Part shown: piece after piece, positions 1 to 7,055 of the stretch
Numbering within the stretch: position 1 is the stretch's first letter
Layout of the letters: each line of letters opens with the position of its first letter
Assembly: GCA_022565135.1 (NCBI GenBank)
Contig: JADFKA010000071.1
Coordinates: 1-8,117, forward strand
Direction of reading: 5' to 3'
DNA from: Pseudomonadota bacterium
Lineage (GTDB): Bacteria > Pseudomonadota > Gammaproteobacteria > Steroidobacterales > Woeseiaceae
DNA length: 8,117 nucleotides
Program-made: the position numbers and the translations under genes
The notes under the pieces: generated by a model
Database searches by the model: none
Seen by the model: the letters and a program-made list of their open reading frames with translations, nothing else
What the model was told of the DNA's origin: nothing

Positions 1-2245
1 CGATTTGAAAACCGTGCGGCCCGTCGGGCACTCTCTGATGCTCGTACATCGGGTTCGTCGAATCGAGCGGCAGGCGGATGTAGACGGTCTCGCCGAGTCT
101 CAGGTCGAGTCGTTCGGCCAACGTGTCCTCGATCAGCGACCAGGAATAACTGAACCACCACAGCATGCGTTCGCTGTCATCTTCTCCGGTTACCATGATC
201 TCGGCGCCTTTTGATACGGCTCCGTCTGCATCGATACGCAACCGGTCGATCTGTAATTCAGGGATGAGCGCAAGCGGGTCAAAAGCGTTCTCAAAACTTG
301 GCATCAATGACCGGTATTTCTTTTGATAGAGCTCCAGGCGAATATCAATGCCCGATCGCATTTGGTGCGCTACGCTCGCTACCAAATGAGTGGCACGCTG
401 TGCCGGGAAAAACGTCTCGACTCCGTCTGCGACCTGCAATTCATTGATTTCCTGCGCCTGGTAATAACCACCAGCGCCAAAGCGGAGTTCAGTTCTCTCA
501 GTCAGGAAATGAAGCAGGTTGAAACGGAGGCTGATCTGATCGTCGTTATTGGCAACCGTGTATGTTTGCTGGTCCCACCGGATACCACCATCCAGGATCC
601 AGTTCTTATATGGCCGCCACCTGGACTCCAGGTAAACAGCGTACTGTGCGCCACTGGGAGCGATTTGAATATTCCGCACGACTGACGGCTGATTATCAAA
701 AATCTGATCGAAAGGCGAAAAGATATTGAGCGTGGAATCGTACTGGTATTCCGCGTCGAGGTGCTTGAGATCAAAGCCGGAAGTGAACAACCACTTGTCC
801 GAAGCAGTCCATTGGAAGTCCTGGCGGAGCGCTACGGACTGGAAGCTTCGAACGTCAGAAAGATTCCCTGACGTGACATCCGGAATATCCGCAACGCCGG
901 CACGGTTGTTATCAATCTGCGTTGCCGACAGAATCGTAGTGCTGGAAAGGTCAGCCGACCAGCCGATAGTGGCTTTCAGCCAGGCGACACGGTTTCTGTA
1001 TTTTGCGCTGGCTTGCTCACTGCCATCAAGTTCCGCGACGGAGATCTTGTCGAAAGACAAGAGCAAATTACTGCTGAGATAGGTTCGGTCATTCATTTCC
1101 CAGCCGACATGCATGAGCATGTCCTGATATCGAGGTGAACCGTAATCAGAATTCACTGCGTCTGCGATGAGGTCCAGATTCCCACGTCTTGCGGTTATCA
1201 GCCAGTCGCCTTTGTCGCTACCTCCGAAGCGACCCATCGAAAGCACGGAGGTATTAAAAAAACTTAATGCCAGCTCCGTCACTGTGTCGGATGTTGGCTC
1301 TCGCATGGACATATCGATGACGCCGCTCATGCGATCGCCATACCGTGCCTGGTATCCGGCACTATAGAAGTCGATGCTTGCAATCGCGTTTTGATCGACA
1401 ATTGTTGAAAGTTCCTGAAAATCCTTAAGGTGGTAGGGCTCGTACAAGCGCAAGCCATCGAACAAAAACAATTGCTCATTATCGAGGCCTCCACGAACGT
1501 GGCTGCGTGTAGAGACACCACCACTGGCGATTCCGGGTAAGCGATGGACTGATCGCACCGCGTCATCACCGATATCCGGCAAACGGGTGGTCATCTCCCG
1601 ATCGAGAAACGTATGAGATCCAGCCGGATCATACTTAAGGCTATAGAGACTCGACGTTACTATGACTTCCGTCAAATACTGTTGGAGCGGCTGCAGATAG
1701 ATAGAAATTGCCGAAAGTTGCCCGGCCTCGATGGTGACGCTGCTGGATTTGGAGTCGGCGTAACCGGGCGCCTCCACAACAAGAATATGCGTGCCTGGTC
1801 GCTGCTCCGCCAGCATCAGCCTGCCATGCTCGTCGGTGTATCCCGACTGTTTTCCATCTACCAGGAGTGCGGCGCCGGCGACACTGTTATTCGTGCCGGC
1901 TTCAGTGACGGTCAAAGCGATGCTGCCATAGGGTCTTTGCTGCCGAACAATCAAAAGACTATCGCCCGGGCCTTCCGCCAGCGACAAATCATAGGGTTCC
2001 AGGGCCGTTCGAAGTGCAGCAACAGACTTTGGTTGGGCCGGTTCGTCCAGGACCGTGTACTCGGACGGTACCAGGTCACTGCTGTAAATAATCGCGAAAT
2101 CCTGCGCGACCAGCCAGCTTATGTAGTCACGCAGTGGCTTATCCTGCCATTGTGTTTCAGCGGCCAGGCCACAGTGGCATGCGAGGAAAAGCAGTAAAAA
2201 TGCGCCGAGGCGCGCTGGCGAACGCATGCGAGAAGTGTAGAGCAT
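1..2245 (-). CDS. TonB-dependent receptor with N-terminal STN signalling domain (partial, C-terminus beyond left edge)
   Basis: An outer-membrane active-transport receptor, powered by TonB, that probably also signals to the sigma/FecR pair upstream. The frame is open for 748 codons and leaves the window without a stop. Visible in order: a signal peptide with Arg-rich start and hydrophobic core (LGAFLLLFLACHCGLAA, about residues 13-29); an STN-like domain (about 30-102); a beta-sandwich carboxypeptidase-regulatory-like domain (about 106-185, with the DEHGRL turn); a TonB-box-like stretch EVIVTSS (193-199); a plug domain (about 205-316, with RLPGI, VRGG, FLFDGLRLYEPYHL and YGDRMSGVIDM); then strands typical of a beta-barrel. 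ATG 2245 is the first start after an in-frame TAG; ATG 2227, six codons later, gives an equally good signal peptide, and neither has a convincing ribosome binding site. It lies 51 bases after the FecR-like gene. The ligand is unknown; the plug style resembles large uncharacterised gammaproteobacterial receptors. Confidence 0.9.
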   Translation of the reverse strand, partial: MLYTSRMRSPARLGAFLLLFLACHCGLAAETQWQDKPLRDYISWLVAQDFAIIYSSDLVPSEYTVLDEPAQPKSVAALRTALEPYDLSLAEGPGDSLLIVRQQRPYGSIALTVTEAGTNNSVAGAALLVDGKQSGYTDEHGRLMLAEQRPGTHILVVEAPGYADSKSSSVTIEAGQLSAISIYLQPLQQYLTEVIVTSSLYSLKYDPAGSHTFLDREMTTRLPDIGDDAVRSVHRLPGIASGGVSTRSHVRGGLDNEQLFLFDGLRLYEPYHLKDFQELSTIVDQNAIASIDFYSAGYQARYGDRMSGVIDMSMREPTSDTVTELALSFFNTSVLSMGRFGGSDKGDWLITARRGNLDLIADAVNSDYGSPRYQDMLMHVGWEMNDRTYLSSNLLLSFDKISVAELDGSEQASAKYRNRVAWLKATIGWSADLSSTTILSATQIDNNRAGVADIPDVTSGNLSDVRSFQSVALRQDFQWTASDKWLFTSGFDLKHLDAEYQYDSTLNIFSPFDQIFDNQPSVVRNIQIAPSGAQYAVYLESRWRPYKNWILDGGIRWDQQTYTVANNDDQISLRFNLLHFLTERTELRFGAGGYYQAQEINELQVADGVETFFPAQRATHLVASVAHQMRSGIDIRLELYQKKYRSLMPSFENAFDPLALIPELQIDRLRIDADGAVSKGAEIMVTGEDDSERMLWWFSYSWSLIEDTLAERLDLRLGETVYIRLPLDSTNPMYEHQRVPDGPHGFQI

Positions 2246-2296
2246 CCCCCGAGGGCAACCAACAGGTATAAATGACTATTGCCCGCCTGCTTGAAC

Positions 2297-3301
2297 CTAT
2301 CTTGCCCGAACCTGTTTTGTGATGGTGATGCTTTGCTCGTCTATCCGGTATCTGAACTGTGTGGTCACCAGGACAGAGTCGATTGCCTCTGCCGGCGTGA
2401 AATTCAGGATGGAGCCGAATAATTCCGTTCCCATTGCGGCCATGCGGACATCATCACTCGAGAAAACCAGTGTCTTGCCAGTTTCGCGAGAGGCCCATTT
2501 CAGAAAATCCATCAAAGACTGATTTTCGATGTCGAAGCCAGGCGCAAGTGATGTCGCCCAATTCCAGGACGGGTCATAGGGTGAGACACTATCGAAAACG
2601 GTGTCAAGGTCTGGCCGTAAAGTTAGCTTGTCACCGGCCTCTGCCGTGACTATCGATTGATCATGTGCAACATCGACTCGTCCTTCGCGCACCGCAACGC
2701 TCATGCGTTTATTTTCGTAGGCAACAGAAAACTGCGTACCAATATCTGTTGCCGAACCGATGGCAGTGTGCACAGTCATGTGCCGATCACGGTAGATACG
2801 TTCGCCCGAGTCGATATACATCCTTCCCCGAGTCAGCGTAAATTCATCGGCCTGATCGAGGCGCAGCGATGTGTTGGCAGCAATCCTCAGGGATATGTCA
2901 CCCGCTAAGGCAATGCTCACGCCATGGTTTGTGCTCGTTTCCAGGTTATCTCCGGCATACACGGTGTCACCAACGACGAAGGCCGCGCGGGCCGTGTCCG
3001 GCACACCGACGACATGCGCGATGTTTCCGATCGGCTGCAGTTGCGTCTCAGGTGTGCGGATGTTGAACGCAAGTGCAATCAAAATCGTCGCTGCCAGGGA
3101 AGCAGGGATCGCCCATCGCAGCCTGTTTCTCCTGCTGATAAAGCTGCGCCATTCATGATGAACATTCTCATGCACCCGTTCTTCCAAATCCGCGGGTATC
3201 AGCAATCTCGGCCCCGCCAGATTCATCAGTTTCGCAACCGTATCGTCGGACCGGACTTCAGTGTCCGCCTCCTGAATGCCCTTATCTGTCTCTTTGTTCA
3301 T
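2297..3301 (-). CDS. FecR-like transmembrane sigma-factor regulator with C-terminal STN-like domain
   Basis: A 334-residue regulator that should sit in the inner membrane and pass a signal from the receptor's periplasmic domain to the cytoplasmic sigma factor. Visible: a cytoplasmic N-terminus of about 60 residues (with LMNLAGPR at 25-32 and the helical ERVHENVHHEW); one membrane helix (about 63-82, WAIPASLAATILIALAFNI); a FecR domain (about 120-212, with AGDISLRI, LTRGRMYIDSG, IGTQFSV and VREGRVDV); and a C-terminal region (about 255-328, SLMDFLKWASRETGKTLVF through FTPAEAIDSVL) resembling the STN fold of secretins and TonB receptors. A C-terminal STN-like subdomain is known in PupR-type regulators. 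The N-terminus is not the classic DUF4880-type FecR anti-sigma region, so whether it acts as an anti-sigma factor or as an activator is inference. ATG 3301 is preceded by an in-frame TAA and only a weak ribosome binding site. It lies 39 bases after the sigma gene. Confidence 0.88.
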   Translation of the reverse strand: MNKETDKGIQEADTEVRSDDTVAKLMNLAGPRLLIPADLEERVHENVHHEWRSFISRRNRLRWAIPASLAATILIALAFNIRTPETQLQPIGNIAHVVGVPDTARAAFVVGDTVYAGDNLETSTNHGVSIALAGDISLRIAANTSLRLDQADEFTLTRGRMYIDSGERIYRDRHMTVHTAIGSATDIGTQFSVAYENKRMSVAVREGRVDVAHDQSIVTAEAGDKLTLRPDLDTVFDSVSPYDPSWNWATSLAPGFDIENQSLMDFLKWASRETGKTLVFSSDDVRMAAMGTELFGSILNFTPAEAIDSVLVTTQFRYRIDEQSITITKQVRAR

Positions 3302-3340
3302 GCTTGATTATGTCCGTCACTTTTTCGCTTTCCACCATCA

Positions 3341-3952
3341 TCAGTCCAGCAGGAAATCCGGATCGAAATCCCAAAGTGACCTGAACCCCTCCTTAAATGC
3401 AGCCCGAGCGCGGCTAAGCACAGACTCCGCCGCCTTGGTACTGATGGCGAGGTGCTCGCCAATTTCGTCGACGCTGCAGCCACGGACGTATTTCATTTCG
3501 AGCGCGGTTGCATATTTGGCCGGCAGGTATTCGAGCGTTAATCGAACAAATCGCGCCAGCTCTTCCTTGTTCTGCTCTTTTTCAGGCGTATCGGAATCGA
3601 TGGATATCGATTCCAGGGCAGCACGAATGGCCGGGTTATCTTCGAGTGGCACAGTCCGGCTGTCCTGCAATCCTCGTTGCTTGTAAATTGCTGCCATTTC
3701 ATTGCGACAAATCTGGCACAGCCAGGTGAAGAGTAGTGCCTCGCCGCGGTAACTGCCCATTTTCCGCACCAGGCGACACATGGTTCGCTGTACGATTTCT
3801 TCCGCCAGATCAGTATCACCGCCGACACGGCTCATCGTGAAGCGAAACAGGCGCGGAAAATATTCGCGAAAAAAGGCCTCGAACGCATCCGAGTCACCCG
3901 CTGCGACGCGCTTCGCCAACGCCCGATCTTGATGCAGCTGAGAAAAATTCAC
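3341..3952 (-). CDS. RNA polymerase sigma factor, ECF subfamily (GTG start)
   Basis: A 203-residue sigma-70-family protein that should direct RNA polymerase to its own cassette and perhaps other targets. Region 2 spans about residues 12-94 (GDSDAFEAFFREYFPRLFRF, then DLAEEIVQRTMCRLVRKM and FTWLCQICRNEM). Region 4 spans about 135-190 (LEYLPAKYATALEMKYV, then the helix-turn-helix SVDEIGEHLAISTKAAESVL followed by SRARAAFKEGF). There is no region 1.1 or 3, and the length is normal for ECF factors. The start must be GTG 3952: four codons upstream is an in-frame TGA, and the nearby ATG at 3954 runs straight into TGA in another frame. A GAG about eight bases upstream is the only candidate ribosome binding site. 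It is first in the minus-strand cassette, ahead of the FecR-like and receptor genes, which matches FecI-type surface signalling. A loose acidic tail (DFDPDFLLD) ends the protein. Confidence 0.93.
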   Translation of the reverse strand: MNFSQLHQDRALAKRVAAGDSDAFEAFFREYFPRLFRFTMSRVGGDTDLAEEIVQRTMCRLVRKMGSYRGEALLFTWLCQICRNEMAAIYKQRGLQDSRTVPLEDNPAIRAALESISIDSDTPEKEQNKEELARFVRLTLEYLPAKYATALEMKYVRGCSVDEIGEHLAISTKAAESVLSRARAAFKEGFRSLWDFDPDFLLD

Positions 3953-3992
3953 ATCTGGAGCTCAAATTTGAGTCGATACGTGCTGTAAGACG

Positions 3993-4166
3993 TCATCTGG
4001 CAGGAAATCCTTCGCTGAATTCGCGAAATATGTGGGCAATCGAAGGGTTTATCGACGTAATGCGTGCAATCCTGGTGCGGTCCAGCTGGCGTCGATGATA
4101 CGCCGGTTGTCGCATTCCAGCCAAAAACCGGCGAAGGATATTCGTCGCAGCAAGCTCTAACGCCAT
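3993..4166 (-). CDS. possible small ORF upstream of the sigma gene (57 codons)
   Basis: ATG 4166 opens a 57-codon frame ending in TGA at 3993, on the same strand as the sigma gene and 40 bases before its GTG. The product would be basic and Arg-rich (begins MALELAATNILRRF, ends FREFSEGFPAR) with no motif I recognise. Ribosome-binding signal is weak (AGAG). It might be a leader peptide, a tiny gene or chance: the frame stays open further upstream on the opposite strand of the neighbouring gene, as many frames here do. It occupies most of the divergent control region, which argues against it. Confidence 0.15.
   Translation of the reverse strand: MALELAATNILRRFLAGMRQPAYHRRQLDRTRIARITSINPSIAHIFREFSEGFPAR
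4101..4133. repeat. 8-bp perfect inverted repeat with 17-base spacer
   Basis: CGCCGGTT at 4101-4108 is the exact reverse complement of AACCGGCG at 4126-4133. It sits in the middle of the divergent intergenic region. It could be an operator or an RNA hairpin in a leader transcript. There is no T-run on the plus strand after it, so it is not an obvious terminator. Confidence 0.4.
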
Positions 4167-4235
4167 ATCTCTACAACAGTTCAGCTGGCGACGCCGGGCT
4201 GCTGCCGGAAACTGGCTGAAACAACTGGAAAAGTT

Positions 4236-5954
4236 ATGACGTTCAGGGACATCCCTGTTGCGACACGGGAAACCAGGCAACCACAGCCATGCGAAGGCGT
4301 GTGTGTGGCAGTGCTTTTGCTGGCCCTGTTGATTCCGCTCCGGGTGCTGGCCGACGCCTCGGCAGAGAGCGCTGATGGGATTTCGAGCAATCCACAAATC
4401 GCGCTTCTGGCGCCAGCCGCAATGCTGTCGTCAACGGCCTTAATTGGCACAATCAATATCGTCAACGGCAGCATTTTCGATCTTGACAATCCGGCCGAAG
4501 ACAAGCTGCTTTACCGTCTCGCGAACAGGGCACACGCAACGACGCGTCCCAAGGTCATTCAACAGCAATTACTGTTCGCACCAGGAGATCGGTTCTCCGT
4601 TCGCAAGCTGGAGGAATCGGGGCGAATCCTGCGTAGTAATCGCTATATTCAGGACGCGGAGATTGTACCGGTTGTGGATGAAAACGGCGTTGTCAATATA
4701 GAAGTCCGTACCACAGATGTCTGGACTCTTATTCCGAGGGTGTCGTTCTCCCGGTCTGGCGGCGAGAATGCCGCCGGGATCGGTATCAAGGAAATGAATC
4801 TATTCGGTACCGGCATGCAAATCCAGGTGCTCTACAAGTCGGATGTCGATCGGGACTCAAAAATCATCAAGCTCGCGGATCGTCAGCTGGGTGACAGTTG
4901 GTACAGCCTGAGCGCGCTTTATGCCAACAATAGCGATGGCCATTCCTACCAGTTTGCCCTTGGCCTGCCGTTTTACGCACTCAACAGCACCGCCGCGCAC
5001 GGTTTTTCATTTCTGGATAACGAGCAAATCGACGCCCTCTATGATCGCGGCGAGATTGTGGCTCAGTACCGGAACGAGGCCAGTTCATACGAGATCTTCA
5101 AAGGCTGGTCCAATGGATTGAAAGACGGCTGGACCAGGCGCTACACGATGGGACTTGCCTATGATGAGCACCGATTCACTGAGGTCGACGGTCGCACGGC
5201 GCCAATGTCGATCGTGCCAGACGATCGAAAGCTCGTTTATCCGTTCGTCGGCATCGATTTCATGCAGGACAGGTTCGAGAAGGCCGAAAATCACGACCAG
5301 ATCAACCGCACCGAGGACCGCTACCTTGGCACCCGATTCGGAGCGAGGCTCGGGGTCGCTCGAAATTCACTCGGATCGGATCGCGATGCATGGCTTATCA
5401 ACGCCGGAGCCCAGACGGGATTTGGCTCTTCGAAAAAAAGCTCCTTGATACTTGCCAGCAATCTCGCAACACGGGTGGAAGACGATGGCCCACAGAACCT
5501 CACGATCGATGTAAGCGCCAGGTATTACCGACGACAGTCGGACAGCTGTCTCTTTTATGCCAGCTTGAGTGGCACCTACGGTCACAACCTCGATATTGAT
5601 CAGCAATTGCTACTGGGTGGTGACAACGGCCTGCGCGGTTACCCACTGCGCTATCAGACCGGTGACAAAAGAGTGCTATTGACCCTCGAACAGCGATTTT
5701 TTAGCGATTGGTATCCGTTTCGTCTGTTCCATGTCGGTGGCGCCGTATTTTTCGATGCGGGCCGCGCGTGGGGCGACAGCCCCGTTTCAGACCGGCATAA
5801 CGGATTACTGAAGGACGCAGGCTTAGGTCTCCGTATTGGCAATACGCGATCCGGGCAGGGTCGAGTGACGCACATAGATCTCGCATTTCCGCTAGACGGT
5901 GATGACAGCATTAAAGATGTCCAGCTTCTGATCGGAACGAAGAAGAGTTTTTGA
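4236..5954 (+). CDS. Omp85/BamA-superfamily outer-membrane protein (POTRA plus surface-antigen barrel)
   Basis: A 572-residue protein of the BamA/TamA/D15 type, expected in the outer membrane. Visible: a charged start and hydrophobic signal stretch (VCVAVLLLALLIPLRVLADA, about residues 22-41); one POTRA-like region (about 71-160, with IGTINIVNGSIFDL, RPKVIQQQLLFAPGDRFSVRKLEESGRILRS, RYIQDAEIVPVV and VNIEVRTTDVW); then a barrel of alternating strands, including the loop-6-type GGDNGLRGYP (461-470), the VFFDAGRAWG strand (504-513) and a final Phe like the usual assembly signal. BamA has five POTRA domains and about 800 residues and TamA has three; one POTRA makes this a small family member, perhaps a secretion, lipid-export or insertion pore. 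Do not call it BamA itself. ATG 4236 has a good GGAAAAG site. The next reading frame (TTG 5951) overlaps the stop by a base pattern TTGA, so the two may be translated together. Confidence 0.87.
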   Translation: MTFRDIPVATRETRQPQPCEGVCVAVLLLALLIPLRVLADASAESADGISSNPQIALLAPAAMLSSTALIGTINIVNGSIFDLDNPAEDKLLYRLANRAHATTRPKVIQQQLLFAPGDRFSVRKLEESGRILRSNRYIQDAEIVPVVDENGVVNIEVRTTDVWTLIPRVSFSRSGGENAAGIGIKEMNLFGTGMQIQVLYKSDVDRDSKIIKLADRQLGDSWYSLSALYANNSDGHSYQFALGLPFYALNSTAAHGFSFLDNEQIDALYDRGEIVAQYRNEASSYEIFKGWSNGLKDGWTRRYTMGLAYDEHRFTEVDGRTAPMSIVPDDRKLVYPFVGIDFMQDRFEKAENHDQINRTEDRYLGTRFGARLGVARNSLGSDRDAWLINAGAQTGFGSSKKSSLILASNLATRVEDDGPQNLTIDVSARYYRRQSDSCLFYASLSGTYGHNLDIDQQLLLGGDNGLRGYPLRYQTGDKRVLLTLEQRFFSDWYPFRLFHVGGAVFFDAGRAWGDSPVSDRHNGLLKDAGLGLRIGNTRSGQGRVTHIDLAFPLDGDDSIKDVQLLIGTKKSF

Positions 5955-6019
5955 ACGCGAGTATTCCATTGATCCATTACCCCAGATCACCGCTAATTAT
6001 GAACATTGAGCGAAATTCC

Positions 6020-6748
6020 ATGAGCAAGCTCGCAACATCTCTAAGGCCGCTATTTTCCTTCGGCTGGCGCATGCTCCTGACGTTGACCGTGTCTCGCGTG
6101 ATCTTCGTTGCCTGGCAGTGGCAGCGTGTTGCGGATGCGGAAATGCTCGAAGCGGTTTTTGTCCAGGGATTTCGATTCGATCTCGTGCTGCTGGGACTTA
6201 TGCTCACCATTCCTGTACTCGCGTTTCCGATCCTGGCGTCCAATCGATTGTTGGTACCGGCCTGGCGTGCATTGCTGAAAGTTTGTCTTCCTGTTGCATT
6301 GCTTATCATTGTCTTTATGGAATGCGGCACACCGTCATTTGTGGACCAGTTCGACAGTCGTCCGAATATCCTGTTTCTGGAGTATCTCAATCAACCACGG
6401 GAAGTTGCGGCCACACTTTGGGGGGCATACAAACTGCCCATTATTCTTGCGGCTCTCTTCGTCACCACGATCACCTGGATCAATTCACGGCAAATCGGCC
6501 GGTTGGTGGGGGCCATTACGCCGACCGGCGTGATGCCGGCAATCCTGGTAACTCCGTTCCTTCTCATCATCTGCTTCGGGTTGATTCAATCGACACTTGA
6601 ACCAGACGGTGGATTTCGCAATGCACAACGAGATGATGATGACGTTGTTGCCCAGGTTCGGGAATCGATGACGATCGAACCGCAGGAAGCTGCGTCCAGT
6701 ACCTTGCCGACCCTGCATCGCCAGGGTCTGCCTGATCCCGCACGTTAG
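6020..6748 (+). CDS. LTA-synthase-family membrane domain, catalytic sulfatase-like domain missing (truncated gene)
   Basis: The 242-residue product resembles the N-terminal membrane part of LTA synthase/phosphoglycerol-transferase proteins, which move glycerol-phosphate groups in the periplasm. Five membrane helices are visible (about residues 13-32, 52-73, 83-102, 138-153 and 173-190). Family-like motifs include WQWQRV, GFRFDLVLL and the periplasmic FVDQFDSRPNILFLEYLNQP (107-126). The tail DDDDVVAQVRESM...LPTLHRQ resembles the linker that in full proteins leads into the alkaline-phosphatase-like catalytic domain. Here the frame reads GLPDPAR and stops, so the metal-binding and Thr-nucleophile domain is absent. 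The stretch between STLE (191-194) and DDDD (205-208) also looks shorter than in relatives as I remember them. ATG 6020 fits the family start; TTG 5951, overlapping the previous stop, and ATG 5999 are alternatives. It is probably a decaying gene, or less likely a stand-alone membrane protein. Confidence 0.75.
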   Translation: MSKLATSLRPLFSFGWRMLLTLTVSRVIFVAWQWQRVADAEMLEAVFVQGFRFDLVLLGLMLTIPVLAFPILASNRLLVPAWRALLKVCLPVALLIIVFMECGTPSFVDQFDSRPNILFLEYLNQPREVAATLWGAYKLPIILAALFVTTITWINSRQIGRLVGAITPTGVMPAILVTPFLLIICFGLIQSTLEPDGGFRNAQRDDDDVVAQVRESMTIEPQEAASSTLPTLHRQGLPDPAR

Positions 6749-6763
6749 CGCAAAGTCTCCTGA

Positions 6764-6886
6764 TTATCCTCGAGAGATGACTTGGCCATGTCTGGTCACG
6801 TGCACCAACAGTGCGTCGCCGTCGCAATCGAGTGCAATATCGCGTAGTTCAAGCTTGTTTTCCGAAGTCCCGCCTTTAGGGCGCCT
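6764..6886 (-). pseudogene. HisI-like (phosphoribosyl-AMP cyclohydrolase) fragment
   Basis: Between an in-frame TAG (6889-6887) and TAA (6766-6764) the minus strand encodes about 40 residues with no ATG. They contain KGGTSEN, then LRDIALDCDGDALLV. This matches the family's characteristic KGxTSGN ... I.LDCDxDxLLV core, where the DCD carboxylates bind metal, as in E. coli HisI (KGETSGN ... DCDNDTLLV). The expected following CHTG/SCF segment is replaced by TRHGQVISRG and a stop, and the N-terminal half is not found in frame upstream. HisI normally makes the third histidine-biosynthesis step; this piece cannot be active. The fragment lies tail-to-tail with the truncated LTA-synthase frame, so both ends may come from one rearrangement. 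Recognition is by eye from motif memory. Confidence 0.6.
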
Positions 6887-7055
6887 CTAAATACCTCTCG
6901 TGAGCCGCGTTGCTGGCCAGATCGATGGCGCGTCGCTCTTTGGATCGCCGTGTTTTTATCACGGATCAGGGTTCAGGTTGAATGGCACAAAGCCCCACGG
7001 CTATTACGTATTCCCATTCGTCATGGTTCGATAGTACGTTATATATATGTAAGTG

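Larger units (their letters stand above)
3953..4235. promoter_or_regulatory. divergent promoter region between the sigma cassette and the Omp85-like gene
   Basis: These 283 bases separate the minus-strand sigma/FecR/receptor cassette from the plus-strand outer-membrane protein gene, so promoters for both should lie here. I could not identify a convincing -35/-10 pair on either strand. The region holds an 8-bp perfect inverted repeat (listed separately) and a 12-bp direct repeat differing at one base (CAGCTGGCGTCG at 4083-4094, CAGCTGGCGACG at 4182-4193). Such repeats are compatible with regulator binding but prove nothing. The plus-strand gene has a GGAAAAG ribosome binding site just before ATG 4236. 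Confidence 0.5.

Noticed and set aside
1613..2197. A 194-codon plus-strand frame opposite the receptor gene
   Set aside because: It lies antisense to the receptor's STN and regulatory domains, has no recognisable motif, and the receptor reading on the other strand is continuous with clear domains.
2170..2200. Lipoprotein signal in the receptor leader (FLAC)
   Set aside because: The residues before Cys do not fit a good lipobox, and TonB receptors normally use an ordinary signal peptide; cleavage after LAA fits better.
4181..4504. A 107-codon minus-strand frame across the start of the Omp85-like gene
   Set aside because: It overlaps the signal peptide and POTRA coding region on the opposite strand and its product is low-complexity Ser/Ala/Arg-rich, typical of a shadow frame.
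6567..6827. An 86-codon minus-strand frame spanning the end of the membrane gene and the debris
   Set aside because: It is antisense to the clear LTA-synthase-like tail and in a different frame from the HisI-like fragment; the product is Arg-rich without motifs.
6943..6967. Imperfect hairpin with T-rich loop as a terminator
   Set aside because: The stem is only five pairs plus a bulge and the T-run is in the loop, not after the stem.
6900..7036. A 44-codon plus-strand frame with LNGTKPHGYYVFP
   Set aside because: It has no ribosome binding site and only a GTG start; no family was recognised, so it is mentioned only within the intergenic description.
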